DNA of 64,000 bases, from NCBI GenBank assembly GCA_026874595.1, contig CM049316.1, forward strand, positions 56,677,676 through 56,741,675, read 5' to 3'. The notes beneath the pieces are model-generated. The model worked only from the letters and a program-made list of their open reading frames with translations, searched no databases and was not told the origin of the DNA. The DNA comes from Sipunculus nudus. Taxonomy: Eukaryota; Annelida; Sipuncula; Golfingiida; Sipunculidae. Made by a program: the position numbers and the translations under genes. This document shows positions 47,393-55,440 of this stretch, piece after piece. Position 1 is the stretch's first letter; each line of letters begins with the position of its first letter.

Positions 47393-47560
47393 TCTTATAT
47401 AAACTTCTTATAAAACTGTTTTACAGAGAATCCAAGTGAGCAGATGATGTATGTATTGTTCTGGGGCGGAGCAAGCATGGTGACCCTAGGGGTCATTTAC
47501 TATTATGGGATGGAGTTCGTTGACAAACCCAAACTAGCCCAGAAGATAAAAACCGATTAA
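19384..47560 (+). CDS. SACM1L: phosphatidylinositol-3-phosphatase/4-phosphatase SAC1, complete, with duplicated exon 15
   Basis: Eighteen exon positions join in frame: 19384-19412, 24515-24612, 25206-25283, 25708-25835, 26321-26470, 27609-27702, 28975-29162, 29873-29959, 30310-30378, 32043-32122, 33208-33306, 33788-33926, 34728-34797, 35214-35286, one of 35863-35956 or 37864-37957, 38823-38924, 42260-42320, 47427-47560. The sum is 1773 nt, 590 residues, close to the human protein (587). Sac1 is the ER/Golgi integral-membrane phosphatase that removes mainly PI4P. Seen here: the Sac N-domain, the CX5R catalytic motif [10 protein letters not shown] with Cys389, two hydrophobic segments (527-544, about 552-573) and a C-terminal KIKTD (KxKxx COPI retrieval signal). 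All introns are GT-AG. The start context is ACCATGG. Confidence 0.97.
19993..21925. mobile_element. 1.93-kb TIR DNA transposon without transposase
   Basis: The first 37 bp (19993-20029, starting TATAGTCCGTTCCACCAA) are matched in inverted orientation at 21889-21925 with two mismatches. No transposase ORF was recognised inside. A G12 run at 21380 and GC-rich patches (19830-19860) are internal. The TA next to each end suggests a TA or TATA target; the class is uncertain. Confidence 0.8.
21938..22479. mobile_element. 542-bp TIR element, relative of its neighbour
   Basis: About 40-bp TIRs: 21938-21977 (TATAGTCCGTTTCATCCC...) against the inverted 22440-22479, 35 of 40 matching. The outer bases TATAGTCC are shared with the element ending 13 bp upstream, but the inner TIR differs (GTCCACCTGTTTTTTGC). 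Confidence 0.8.
24515..24612 (+). CDS. SACM1L: SACM1L exon 2
   Basis: Residues 10-42: [20 protein letters not shown], then [12 protein letters not shown]. It corresponds to the N-terminal HxTPEKFYVE...IDR segment of Sac1. Acceptor gattgtag, donor AAG|GTATGTAG. Confidence 0.94.
25206..25283 (+). CDS. SACM1L: SACM1L exon 3
   Basis: Residues 43-68: [20 protein letters not shown], then IVRILA. The GILGxxxLxxG strand is conserved across Sac domains. Acceptor ttttttcag, donor CAG|GTAATAT, leaving one base of a Gly codon. Confidence 0.95.
25708..25835 (+). CDS. SACM1L: SACM1L exon 4
   Basis: Residues 69-111: [20 protein letters not shown], then [14 protein letters not shown]. The [12 protein letters not shown] motif is diagnostic of Sac-domain phosphatases. 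Ends in phase 0 at CAG|GTACATT. Confidence 0.97.
26321..26470 (+). CDS. SACM1L: SACM1L exon 5
   Basis: Fifty codons, residues 112-161, including [20 protein letters not shown], the conserved FYFSxxYDLTxTLQR signature. Acceptor ctttttgcag, donor AGG|GTAAGTA, phase 0 at both ends. Confidence 0.97.
27609..27702 (+). CDS. SACM1L: SACM1L exon 6
   Basis: Residues 162-192: [15 protein letters not shown], then FCLPVIHG. RFVWNxHLL is conserved in Sac1. One base (T) is carried into exon 7 to make Phe. The donor T|GTATCC is weaker than its neighbours. Confidence 0.95.
27834..28263. mobile_element. hAT-like MITE (tentative)
   Basis: Starts CAGGGTTGCC and ends GGAAACCCTG, near-inverted 10-bp ends of the hAT type. 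The interior repeats agtcagggaa and agtcatggaaaa. No convincing 8-bp target duplication was found, so the class is tentative. Lies in SACM1L intron 6. Confidence 0.45.
28975..29162 (+). CDS. SACM1L: SACM1L exon 7
   Basis: Residues 193-255: [20 protein letters not shown], then [20 protein letters not shown], then [12 protein letters not shown]. The RAGTRYxxRGxDxxGxxANxVETEQ block is the most conserved part of the Sac domain. The acceptor is the second AG of ccagtcag, fixed by frame. Phase 0 at the end. Confidence 0.97.
29873..29959 (+). CDS. SACM1L: SACM1L exon 8
   Basis: Twenty-nine codons, residues 256-284: [20 protein letters not shown], then PVISSTLDH. RGSIPxxWSQ is a family hallmark. Donor CAT|GTAAGTG. 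Confidence 0.97.
30310..30378 (+). CDS. SACM1L: SACM1L exon 9
   Basis: Twenty-three codons, residues 285-307: [20 protein letters not shown], then INL. Matches the FxRHFDxQxxxYGKQxxxNL segment of Sac1. Phase 0 at both ends. Confidence 0.96.
31233..31470 (+). repeat. tRNA-derived SINE
   Basis: Contains a B-box GGTTCGATCCC (31295-31305) within a perfect T-arm stem (CCGGG/CCCGG, 31292-31308), followed by a body with tcggtggtatcctccg and gactactgaactccaccac and an A/T-rich end. The A-box side is diverged. A headless relative lies at 7140-7270. Lies in SACM1L intron 9. Confidence 0.75.
32043..32122 (+). CDS. SACM1L: SACM1L exon 10
   Basis: Residues 308-333: [20 protein letters not shown], then SQNTYI. 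It is the more variable segment before the FDFHKEC motif. The donor AG|GTGAGTC splits an Arg codon. Confidence 0.93.
32450..32710 (-). repeat. dispersed repeat, partner of 55230-55440
   Basis: Read on the minus strand it contains tgcaattatgaacagaatct and gtggatctggttcatgatct, which align with tgcacaatcatgaacaaaat and gtggatcctgtacataatct at 55300-55390 on the plus strand. About 230 bp of diverged similarity. Function unknown. Lies in SACM1L intron 10. Confidence 0.6.
33208..33306 (+). CDS. SACM1L: SACM1L exon 11
   Basis: Residues 334-366: [20 protein letters not shown], then [12 protein letters not shown]. The FDFHKECxxMRW motif precedes the catalytic loop. Acceptor tgtttgcag, donor GG|GTAACAG with two bases carried over. 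Confidence 0.97.
33788..33926 (+). CDS. SACM1L: SACM1L exon 12 (catalytic loop)
   Basis: Residues 367-413. Carries [20 protein letters not shown]; the nucleophile of the CX5R(T/S) motif is Cys389 by this exon count, the same position as in human and yeast-type Sac1 alignments. It continues [13 protein letters not shown]. Ends in phase 0 at ATT|GTAAGTA. Confidence 0.98.
34728..34797 (+). CDS. SACM1L: SACM1L exon 13
   Basis: Residues 414-436: [20 protein letters not shown], then FKN. Matches the LGVL...E..FE..FKN segment. The donor G|GTGAGTC splits a Val codon completed by exon 14. Confidence 0.95.
35214..35286 (+). CDS. SACM1L: SACM1L exon 14
   Basis: Residues 437-460: [20 protein letters not shown], then TDFT. 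The WADNAD/[19 protein letters not shown] motif is nearly invariant in Sac1. The donor AG|GTAATGG leaves two bases that both versions of exon 15 can complete to Arg. Confidence 0.97.
35863..35956 (+). CDS. SACM1L: SACM1L exon 15a (alternative version)
   Basis: A 94-bp exon, residues 461-492: [20 protein letters not shown], then [12 protein letters not shown]. Strong acceptor (cattttttacag), weak donor CAG|GTGCAG. It is homologous to exon 15b (21 of 32 residues identical by eye), with the same length and phases. Read through the donor, the frame continues Val-Gln and stops at TGA 35963-35965; an AATAAA lies at 36219. It may therefore be a mutually exclusive internal exon or a terminal exon. 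Confidence 0.9.
35957..37863 (+). other. spacer between exons 15a and 15b
   Basis: A 1.9-kb AT-rich interval. It has AATAAA hexamers at 36219-36224 and near 36350. Around 37550-37700 there is repeat-like sequence with gaggttcaaactcagtctcc, insufficient to call a SINE. No third copy of exon 15 was found on the plus strand. Confidence 0.6.
36219..36224 (+). promoter_or_regulatory. candidate polyadenylation hexamer for an exon 15a-terminated transcript
   Basis: AATAAA 254 bp after the TGA that follows exon 15a. Such hexamers are common by chance in AT-rich sequence, so this counts only together with the read-through stop. Confidence 0.3.
37864..37957 (+). CDS. SACM1L: SACM1L exon 15b (alternative version)
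   Basis: A 94-bp exon, residues 461-492: [20 protein letters not shown], then [12 protein letters not shown]. Acceptor gtatttatttag, donor CAG|GTAACAA. It looks slightly closer than 15a to the vertebrate Sac1 sequence as I recall it (DGWNSMIRYYKNNF-type). Entry phase 2 and exit phase 0, identical to 15a. Confidence 0.93.
38823..38924 (+). CDS. SACM1L: SACM1L exon 16
   Basis: Thirty-four codons, residues 493-526: [20 protein letters not shown], then [24 protein letters not shown] closes the Sac domain and DWKFYA leads into the first membrane segment. Phase 0 at both ends. Confidence 0.97.
39328..40412. mobile_element. pogo/Tigger-like non-autonomous Tc1/mariner element
   Basis: Flanked by TA on both sides (39326-39327, 40413-40414). 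Ends are inverted: left CAGTCAAGCCCACTTTGTGT, right (reverse complement) CAGTCAAGCTCGCTTATTGT; with the flanking TA included, 26 of 31 bases match. The CTCGCTTATTG form is reminiscent of Tigger termini. The 1085-bp interior has no recognised transposase. Lies in SACM1L intron 16. Confidence 0.75.
40415..42104. mobile_element. 1.69-kb TIR element with TGTA target duplication
   Basis: Begins CAGCAGAACCTGTCGTGAGG and ends with an imperfect inverted copy (…gggtcctgctg). TGTA occurs immediately outside both ends (40411-40414, 42105-42108). The interior repeats gtgtccctac and aggtgtcc phrases. No transposase ORF. It begins two bases after the previous element, so one probably inserted at the other's edge. 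Confidence 0.65.
42260..42320 (+). CDS. SACM1L: SACM1L exon 17 (first membrane segment)
   Basis: Residues 527-546: [20 protein letters not shown], an 18-residue hydrophobic run that is the first transmembrane helix. Acceptor tttattttag, donor G|GTAGGTC, with one base carried into exon 18. Confidence 0.95.
42473..42531. repeat. (TA)n microsatellite
   Basis: About 28 uninterrupted TA units in SACM1L intron 17. Confidence 0.95.
42822..43900 (+). repeat. dispersed element B with tandem core units
   Basis: The head 42822-42867 (tttttagcgaacctgtgagc...cgtccgt) recurs inverted at 60956-61001. It is followed by units starting cttcttctctgaaac (43048, 43364) and cttcttctcaaaaac (43541) and a ggccgagttacagg / ggctgagttacggg phrase (43152, 43651). 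One exact GGTGGCGCCACC palindrome lies at 43293-43304. Lies in SACM1L intron 17. Confidence 0.65.
44420..44668 (+). repeat. short direct repeats of caggtcaagagttcactcag
   Basis: The phrase (caggtca/aggcca)agagttcactcagtgcag occurs at about 44435, 44577, 44610 and 44641, spaced about 32 bp in the last three. Between the first and second lies a duplicated tatagctttggcagactgc (44475, 44535). Low-complexity, no coding signal. Confidence 0.7.
44720..45065 (+). repeat. diverged ~122-bp palindrome-led repeats
   Basis: Three units each start with a degenerate GGTGGnnCnACCTACA (44805, 44930, 45051) and continue with cagtgtatg...cctgcttattt(c). They immediately precede the main 278-bp array and appear to be an older version of its half-unit. 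Confidence 0.6.
45066..47085 (+). mobile_element. Helitron-like non-autonomous element C1 with 278-bp dimeric tandem core
   Basis: The left part 45070-45390 matches (inverted) 54550-54870. The core 45392-46936 is a tandem array whose GGTGGCGCCACC palindromes lie at alternating spacings of 149 and 126-129 bp (45392, 45541, 45667, 45816, 45942, 46092, 46221, 46370, 46499, 46648, 46776, 46925). The right end 46950-47085 matches (inverted) 53397-53530 and finishes with a GCGAATA-CACA-TATTCGC hairpin (47046-47063) and CTAG followed by T, as in Helitron 3' ends. No Rep/helicase gene. Lies in SACM1L intron 17. Confidence 0.75.
47334..47390. repeat. (TA)n microsatellite next to the last SACM1L acceptor
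   Basis: About 28 TA units ending 36 bp before the AG of exon 18, leaving only cttcttatataaacttctta and a short pyrimidine stretch between them. Confidence 0.95.
47427..47560 (+). CDS. SACM1L: SACM1L exon 18 (second membrane segment, C-terminus)
   Basis: Residues 547-590 then TAA: ENPSEQ, the hydrophobic [20 protein letters not shown], then [18 protein letters not shown]. The C-terminal KIKTD is a KxKxx COPI-type ER retrieval signal, as in vertebrate Sac1. Confidence 0.97.
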
Positions 47561-48737
47561 GCTGCACCAGAGTTCAGCAGCTCGTACATGACACAAACAC
47601 ACCAGTCACCAAATTAAATGGGCACAGTTTTGGAATGTATCCAATTGTTCATCCAACTAGTGTTTTGCTGGTTTGTCTCATGCGTTTCTTGTCAAATAGC
47701 ATCTATATCTTTGTCTAGCAAGTCAGAATTCTCTCTCAAATGATTAAAAATGGTGTTATGAAAACATATACACAATTATGCATTGATAGGACTGACTAAA
47801 TTTGTTTCTAAGATATGAAACAGTATTTTTCTCTGGTGATTGATGGGTTTAGGAAATATTTTTCAAAATTCAGTATATAGGAGTATTTATGCTGGATATT
47901 CATTTAAAGAATACAGGTTTGAAGTATATTAATGAATGGATCAAAAGTTTATTGCTCAGTTTATTTAAAAATTGTAAAATTTAGGAAATTCACAGTTATT
48001 TATTGACCAAGTAATTATTATTTTTATTTTCTTCAGTGTTTCCTGAATGGATGTACATGCATAAAACAAGTGGCATTTTAAAGATTTAAAATGAAATGAA
48101 TTGTTGGTTATAATGCTCTAGTTCAGTGTTTAAAGGAAATTGCACCAATCAGACATGAATGGACAAAATGGATTTGAAATTTGTACAATCTTATCCAATT
48201 TCAAGATTAAATGTGTTGGATAAAGTTTCCTTATTTATAAATCCTATATTCTGTTCTAACACCCCCTGTCCACCTGATTTTTCACAAAATTTCGTTCAAA
48301 TCTTTTTTGTTTTGAACTATTCATTATCTTTTATCAGAGGAGATGTGTTTATTTATGATGATTTAAATAAGTATGATATAAATATATTAACTTTTGCCGG
48401 GACTTGGTGACCTTTCTAGAAAGAGCTGAAAAATTTATGGCATCATTTCAGGTGGCCATATCTGTTTGTCCATGTATAGTAGGAGGGATGTATGTGCGAT
48501 GCAACAAAAGCTTGATGTACAAATACCATTGTGATATCATCTAAATATTGTTAAAAGTGTCAGGTTTAAGGTTGTAAGCTTAGGTCATCACTTATATATG
48601 TTGCAAGACCATAGATCTGCTCAGTAATATTTCTTATGAGATATAATATTAAACATATTTAATGCAGTCACAGAAAAATATTATTTTTCTGATAGATAAT
48701 CACCACATTTGTCTGATTTGTCTCGAAGCTAAATAAA
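47561..48737 (+). other. SACM1L: SACM1L 3' UTR, probable first polyadenylation site
   Basis: Follows the TAA stop. The first good hexamer is AATAAA at 48732-48737. A second lies at 51294-51299 (followed by a GT-rich ttgtgtgttg), so a longer UTR is possible. UTR limits are inferred from hexamers only. Confidence 0.45.
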
Positions 48738-49942
48738 GGTAAGCTTTTGTGCATTTTATAAAAATTATTGTAAAAAAACTGGTTGACGTGGGTAGTGGAA
48801 TGTAGTATAGTTCGCTAGATCCCTGGTCCATGGTCTCATTTTATTATCCTCTTTTGGCCTAAGTGAATGCTGCCTACACATGTTCATTAAAAGTTGATAG
48901 ATAGTGGTTTTGTCCTTCAGACATTATGAGCTGATTATTCATTGACTTAATAATGACATAATTATAATGATAGACTTCTCTTTTAAGAAGGCCATATTTA
49001 CTGGTGCTGCATGTGTCACTGTACACAGGCACTTCATTTTACAGCTGTATCTGTTGTGTGCTATATACAGTACTAATACAAATTTCATCAGATATGAATT
49101 ATCTGTCATTCAGCAATGACACAGGATTACTCTGCATCTTAATGTAATACCTCAGAAGATATAATGAATATCCATTAAGTTCTGTTTATTTAAAAAATAA
49201 AAAATAAAATAAGGACATGATCTGTTAGAAAAACATTTTTGAAGCAAACTTTGTCAGAACTTTGTCCTCTGTTTGGTATTTCTAATTGTAGAATTTATCC
49301 AAATAATGAAAATACTAAAGATATTAGATCACAAGTCAGATTGACAAATAGATGTTAGCCAACCTTATAGCATGTATCTGCAGAACTGCAGTTTATTCAT
49401 CATTTTGTACAGGATGAGTTGAAGGGTAGTTTTAAATTATTCAGCTCACAAAGAGTCCACCAATTCAGCAATAATCAGATTTAAAATTTATCTCGGGTGG
49501 TTCCTTTATAGCAGTCTTGAGATTCAGTATCACAAGACAAAAGTATTAAACTTGAATTTACCAGTTTGGTGATATCAGCATTAAATATTACTCCAGGCAA
49601 CTCCGATACTAAATTTAACAAACAGATATAAGAGGCACCTCTTATTCTGAATATCTTGAAACATGAGCAAAATACAATGGACACTGCAGAATTTTATTTT
49701 AATTTAGGAAAATAAACAACTGCTTCACTACAGAAAATGTATCGAGTACAGGGTAATCATGTATTGGCTCCACATTTGGAAACTGAATGTTTAGAATGTG
49801 AAAATGCATGAAAATTGAATTTAGACCAGACTAAATAGTGTTAATTTGGTAATTTGTGAAAGATGTAACACTTGACAATCAGGCCTGACAGTCTGTTAAC
49901 CTTTCTTTCTCTCCTTCTCTGTCTCTCTCTACATATTCATTT

Positions 49943-50051
<109 letters not shown>

Positions 50052-50222
50052 TATCAGCACCTTTGAATGAGGTATATTTTATCATAACAATGCCATATAA
50101 TGTATGCAGTCAAGAAAAGGTTGCCAGTTGCATTTTACAAAAATAGCAAGAGGAAGAGCTGAGCTGTTGGTGATCACTGCAAGAATTTGAAGAAATGTGT
50201 GATATTTATTTGTACATTATTC

Positions 50223-50238
50223 AACACACACACACACA

Positions 50239-50294
<56 letters not shown>
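50223..50294. repeat. (CA)n(TA)n compound microsatellite
   Basis: A CA run with one CT interruption, followed directly by a TA run. Confidence 0.97.
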
Positions 50295-52200
50295 GCTCTA
50301 CTCTGTTGTCTTCACTATATAAACACCTCAGGTGATAGATTTTATTCTATGTATCTAATCTATTTGTACTTTAATTTCTATCTAAAAAATTATCTATGCT
50401 GTTGTGTAATGAGAGTAGGCATTGGTGCATACTGATTGACATTCAGTGTGGTTGATCTATTCATAAGTGTACATATATATGCTCATCTCCTGATCAGGAT
50501 TTGTTCTTTAATTTCATTATTTCATTATCTGTATGACCATTATTCTGGTACAATTCATGTATAATTATAAAAAGAAGACTAGTTTCTTAAGTTTCATGGG
50601 AAACAGTGAAACATGATGATGACACAATTAGATAGCATGCCTGCAGAGCACATCCTAGCCACAGCTCTCTAATGGGCAAATCTTTCATTTTTGCTACATA
50701 ATTTGATGTGAGGACAGACAAGAATGACAGATTAGCATATATATCATGTCTGAACATTTCTATATAGTATGCTTTTCAGTGGCAAGGATTTAAGGTATAA
50801 TTAACAAGAAAATCATGTTCCAGACTTTAAGATTACAACAAGTATAACAATATTGCTATTGTGCTACTTCATTAGGCTGTAATGGTGTGGTACAGTGAGC
50901 TTGACCTAGACAGTTATAGCATGCTTTATTTAATATTCATCAGGGTTCCGGTTATGTAACTTATAGTCTTTGCACATTGCATCATAAGTACAAGTTTTTA
51001 TTTTAGGTAATTGAGTAAAACTTGGTTGTATCAAATTCCCAAAGAAGAAAACCTCATCTGTGTTAAAGTGAAAGGTTATATGGCCCTCAAAATCCAATTA
51101 CGTCAGCACCAAGGCAGAGACTTGTGCATTGAATCTTTGATATGTTTTAAGTTTTGTATTCTTTCCCTTGGACTGTGAAGCAATGGTAGTGCGCTGGGGT
51201 TAGAGGTGTTGGTAAAATGTTTTGAGATGGTGGAAATATTTATACACAGGAGATTATGAGAACATTTTGTAATTGTTGAGTCCTCTCACGAACAATAAAG
51301 AACTTTGTGTGTTGCTGCTTATACAGTCAAATGCTTTAATGTAATCAGAGCAAAAGGTTTTCATGAACGCACCTATTATACTATAAATAATGCATTTTTT
51401 ATTATATTATGCATTTATATGGATTTTTTTTATCAGTGAAACTATTAAAAAAAATAAAAGGCAATATGGATTCTGTCATTTACTTTAAAGATGAATCCTT
51501 CAAACTAAGTGTTGAAGTACTTTGTGAATGGCCATTTTAGAAATATGAGTAAAATATAGTACCAGTGACACTGTCACATGAAAGTATACAGTTGTTTATC
51601 CTATTATTATTTGTATGTTACAAATCTGGTCTTATTTCAGTATTCAGGACATAAATATTTATCACAGATTAAAAAAATAAAATTTAAGTCACCACTTCTG
51701 AAAACAGCATCAGAAAATCTTTGATAATGGTTTATTATAGGAGAGAGTATAACATAAGAGTATGATCAGAATTGTATTATTTATTTTTAGACAGCACATC
51801 ATTTGTTTATTACACAGAAGTGATTTAATGGTGAGAGGGGTCAGTGAATGTGTTAATGGTTTTGATTCTCTGTTATTGCCAGAATGGGTAGAGGAGACAA
51901 GTACATCTGTGCTTAATGACTGGGATTTATGTATATGCATTAATAAAATTCATAATACAATCATTCACAATGTTTTTTCCCCCCTTGAACTGTACAGATG
52001 AGGTGTCTTTCATTATCATAAGCATGAACTACAGCTCAATCCAATCTTTCCCAGAGTAAAGACTTGCACTTGTATATGAACTTGACACCCCAACTGGTTG
52101 TGCAATGCTGACAATAGTGTCTGGCTGAAAAAGAACACAAAATTGAGAAATTAATGTATTTGGTGCCACTTTTCTTATGTTATTATAAAAATTAAATTAC

Positions 52201-53245
52201 GGACCCATGTGTCTCAATGCTCAGCTGAATTTGCCTATAAGGATATTTTTTAAAGATTTTTGAGACCAAAAAGTCTTAGAACTTATTATTCTTGAACTTG
52301 CAGCATTTAGATTATTGTAACAACTTTTAATAAGTGACCTTGACCTCTGACCAGGTAAGCACAAAATCTACAGATTTCCTCACTTTGGGCAAGCAAGACA
52401 TGTGTGAAAGATGGAGAGTTCAGGATGAAAAGTTTCGTTTACAGTGCATCCACAATCTTTTTAAAGATGTTGCTCGTGTGACTTTCAACTTTAATCTCTG
52501 GACCCTGAAAATCAAAATGATTTACTTAAGTGGTGGGTCATTATTAAATAAAGTTTGAAGCCAATCTGTCTTTCCAAAGCAGAATTATCATCCTTAAACT
52601 AATTTGTGAATGGATGTGACCTTGACCTTTGACCCTAAGACCCCAAAATCGAACAGAATCTTCCCCTATTGGCAGGTTAGCAATATCTTGAAGATGGAAG
52701 GTTTGCAATGAAAAGTTTGGCTTCAAATGCATACTCATTCTTTTTAAAGAAATGGGTCCTGTAACCTTTACCTTTGACCGTTAAACCCAAATTCGACATG
52801 ATTCTTACTTTAGTGGTGAGCCATATATAATTAAGTTTGAAACCAATATGTCAAACTAAACTGGAGTTATCATCTGGAAACTAATTTGTGAACAGATGGC
52901 CCCTGTGACCTTGACCCTTGTGACCCCAAATTCATTTATGCACTCCCCATACTGGCAAGTCCGCTAAATGCACAAGATGGAAAGTTTGGGATAAAAAGCT
53001 TGGCTTAAACAGCCATAATCTTTTTAAATAAGCGAGTCCTGCGACCTTGACCTTTGACCTACTGACCCCAAAATCATATAGGTTCTTGCTTTAGTGGTGG
53101 GTCAGATGTTTCGATCCAACCTTGAGTTATCTGGAAACAGATTTGTGTGGACGAAAGGATGGACAGACAGACAAACAGGGTGATTACTATAGGGCATCCA
53201 CTTGTGATCAATAAACACACCAGGTTTTGGGACACTAGATGTAAT
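52201..53245 (+). repeat. dispersed element A3 with GACCTTGACCTTTGACC tandem core
   Basis: The head ggacccatgtgtctcaatgc resembles the heads at 5451 and 2482. The core has about five units of 150-200 bp, each with (g)accttgacctttgacc followed by cccaaaatc and an aagatggaaagttt phrase. The tail aaggatggacagacagacaa then gggtgattactatagggcat resembles the tails near 3960 and 6270. Confidence 0.65.
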
Positions 53246-53393
53246 CAAAGCTGAGAAACTGACATGATTGTTGTCATTTTATAGTAAAAAACTGAATAGA
53301 AAAATATTCGTTAAAATAAACAAAAAAAATTCAGGAACTGACAAAGCTAATCTTGGGCAATAATCAAGGCAAGATTCATGACAATTCATGCAT

Positions 53394-54940
53394 AAACTAG
53401 AATACAGGTATTCGACAAGCGACTATGTGTATCTGCCAAAATCAGAGTGAAACGAGTGAAGTGAGGCATGGTTTGAGTGGAAAGGGGAAATAGAGTGAGG
53501 TTTGTTGCATATTAGGATGGATGTCTGCAGCCGAAAAATCTATATAGGTGGGGCCACCTGCCAAAAAAAATCAAGAAAGCTGACCAAGATGAATACACAC
53601 GCAACATTTTAGGCAGACCCTATTCTAGTCAAACAACTACATGTATATGAGTGGTTTTAGCCCATGGCAGACAAACAGACTGACATTGTGCAATAATGGT
53701 TGCAGGTGGCTCCTCCAGTTTTGTGTATGATAAAGAGCTATGTGAGATCTATACACAGGCAAAATTTTGGCCCAATCGGTCAAATGGTTCCCAAGATATG
53801 AGCTTGGATGTCTGCAGCGTAAACTAGAATGTAGGTGGTGCCACCTGTCATAAAATTACTGACCAGGATGTATAAACCTGCAAAATTTTAGGCATATATA
53901 TCAAACCACTGCTGAGTTATGAGTGATTTTATTGCAAGGCAGACAAACAGACGGACCTTGTGCAAAAATGGTTGCAGGTGGCTCCTCCAGTTTTGCATAT
54001 GATAAAGAGCTATATGAGATCTATACACATGCAAAATTTTGGCCCAATCGGTCAAACGGTTCCCGAGATATGAGCTTGGATGTCTGCAGTGTAAACTAGA
54101 ATGTAGGTGGCCCCACCTGTCATAAAATCAAGAAAGCTGTTCAGGATGTATAAACCTGCAAAATTTTAGGCAGATATGTGAAACCACTGGCGAGATACGA
54201 GTGATTTTATCCCATGGCAGAAAAACAGACTGACGCTGTGCAAAAATGGTTGCAGGTGGCCCCATCAGTTTTGCCTATGATAAAAGAGCTATGTGAGATC
54301 TATACACATGCAAAAATTTGGTCCAATCGGTCAAATGGTTTACGAGACATGAGCTTGGATGTCTGCAGCGTGAACGTGAATGTACGGGTGCCACTGTCAT
54401 AGATCAAGAAAGCTATCCAGGATGTATATGCATGCCAAATTTCAGGTGAATTAGTCAAACCACTGGGGATATATGAGTGATTTTAACCCAAGGCAGATGA
54501 ACAGATGGACACTGTGCAAACATGGTTGCAGGTGGTGCCACCAATTTTTTGTGTATGTTATAAAGCTATCCAAGGGCTACATTTGTACAAAATTTGTTTC
54601 CTGATCGGTCAAACGGTATCTGAGATATGTGGGTTTATGTGTGGAAACAGACGCACAAATGGATGCTGGGCAGAGAGGAAAGGTCAGAGGTCAACGCCAA
54701 TTGGTTAGGCACCAGTTAACATGTGACCCGATAATTGGTGTAAGTTTAGGAAAAATTTGTCCTGTTGTCTCAGAGGAGTTCTCCGGAAATGAATGTGGCA
54801 GCAGCGGAACCCAGTCAAAAAGACAGTATCCGCAAAACGAACCTTTTGGCAGATACAGTTATATAAATCTGACCAAGATCTATGGTCATGCAAATTTCAA
54901 AATTTACAAATACTGTGAACAACTATTTTAGTGTCCACTA
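53394..54940 (-). mobile_element. Helitron-like element C2, inverted copy of C1
   Basis: Minus-strand copy of 45066-47085 with fewer core units. Its 3' end (CTAG at 53400-53397, preceded by a GAATA-CCTG-TATTC hairpin) and its opposite end (54600-54870, tgtgtggaaacagacgcaca, gttctccgg) match the corresponding C1 ends. Palindrome-like cores lie at 53547, 53705, 53834, 53977, 54106, 54255, 54385 and 54531, again alternating about 129 and 143-158 bp. Confidence 0.75.
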
Positions 54941-55229
54941 ACTGTTTGAACATTAAAGCATAAATTATCCAAACATAGTGAGAAAGAATGATATAAATTT
55001 GTCAGTAGTCTAACTAATCTTGCATGAATAACTTATGCACATTAACTACAAACATGAAAAGAAGTGCCCGCATTCATCATCAAAGGAATTTAGACATGAA
55101 GGAAATGCTGTCTCTCCTCAGACTAGCTGTCAATGATTGGGTTGAATAGAGGGAATTAAAGCTAAAATGGTGCTGATATTGTATCATGCAACCAGTTCAC
55201 ATCAGGGGATCATTGTCAGCAGGACTGGG

Positions 55230-55440
55230 ACTGCATGATTGCCCCCACAAGGAGGGTATGTATTCATCCCTGTTTGTGTGTGTTTGCTCATAGCATAACT
55301 TGCACAATCATGAACAAAATCTCGTGGAATTTTCAGGAATGGGCCAATGAAGAATCAGATTTTGGTGTGGATCCTGTACATAATCTGGATTCAGGTACAT
55401 CAAGGAATATTCACAAATGTACAGTCAATTATGCATGAAT
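55230..55440 (+). repeat. dispersed repeat, partner of 32450-32710
   Basis: Contains aggagggtatgtattcatcc, gaatgggccaatgaagaatc and aatctggattcagg, matching the inverted copy in SACM1L intron 10. Confidence 0.6.
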
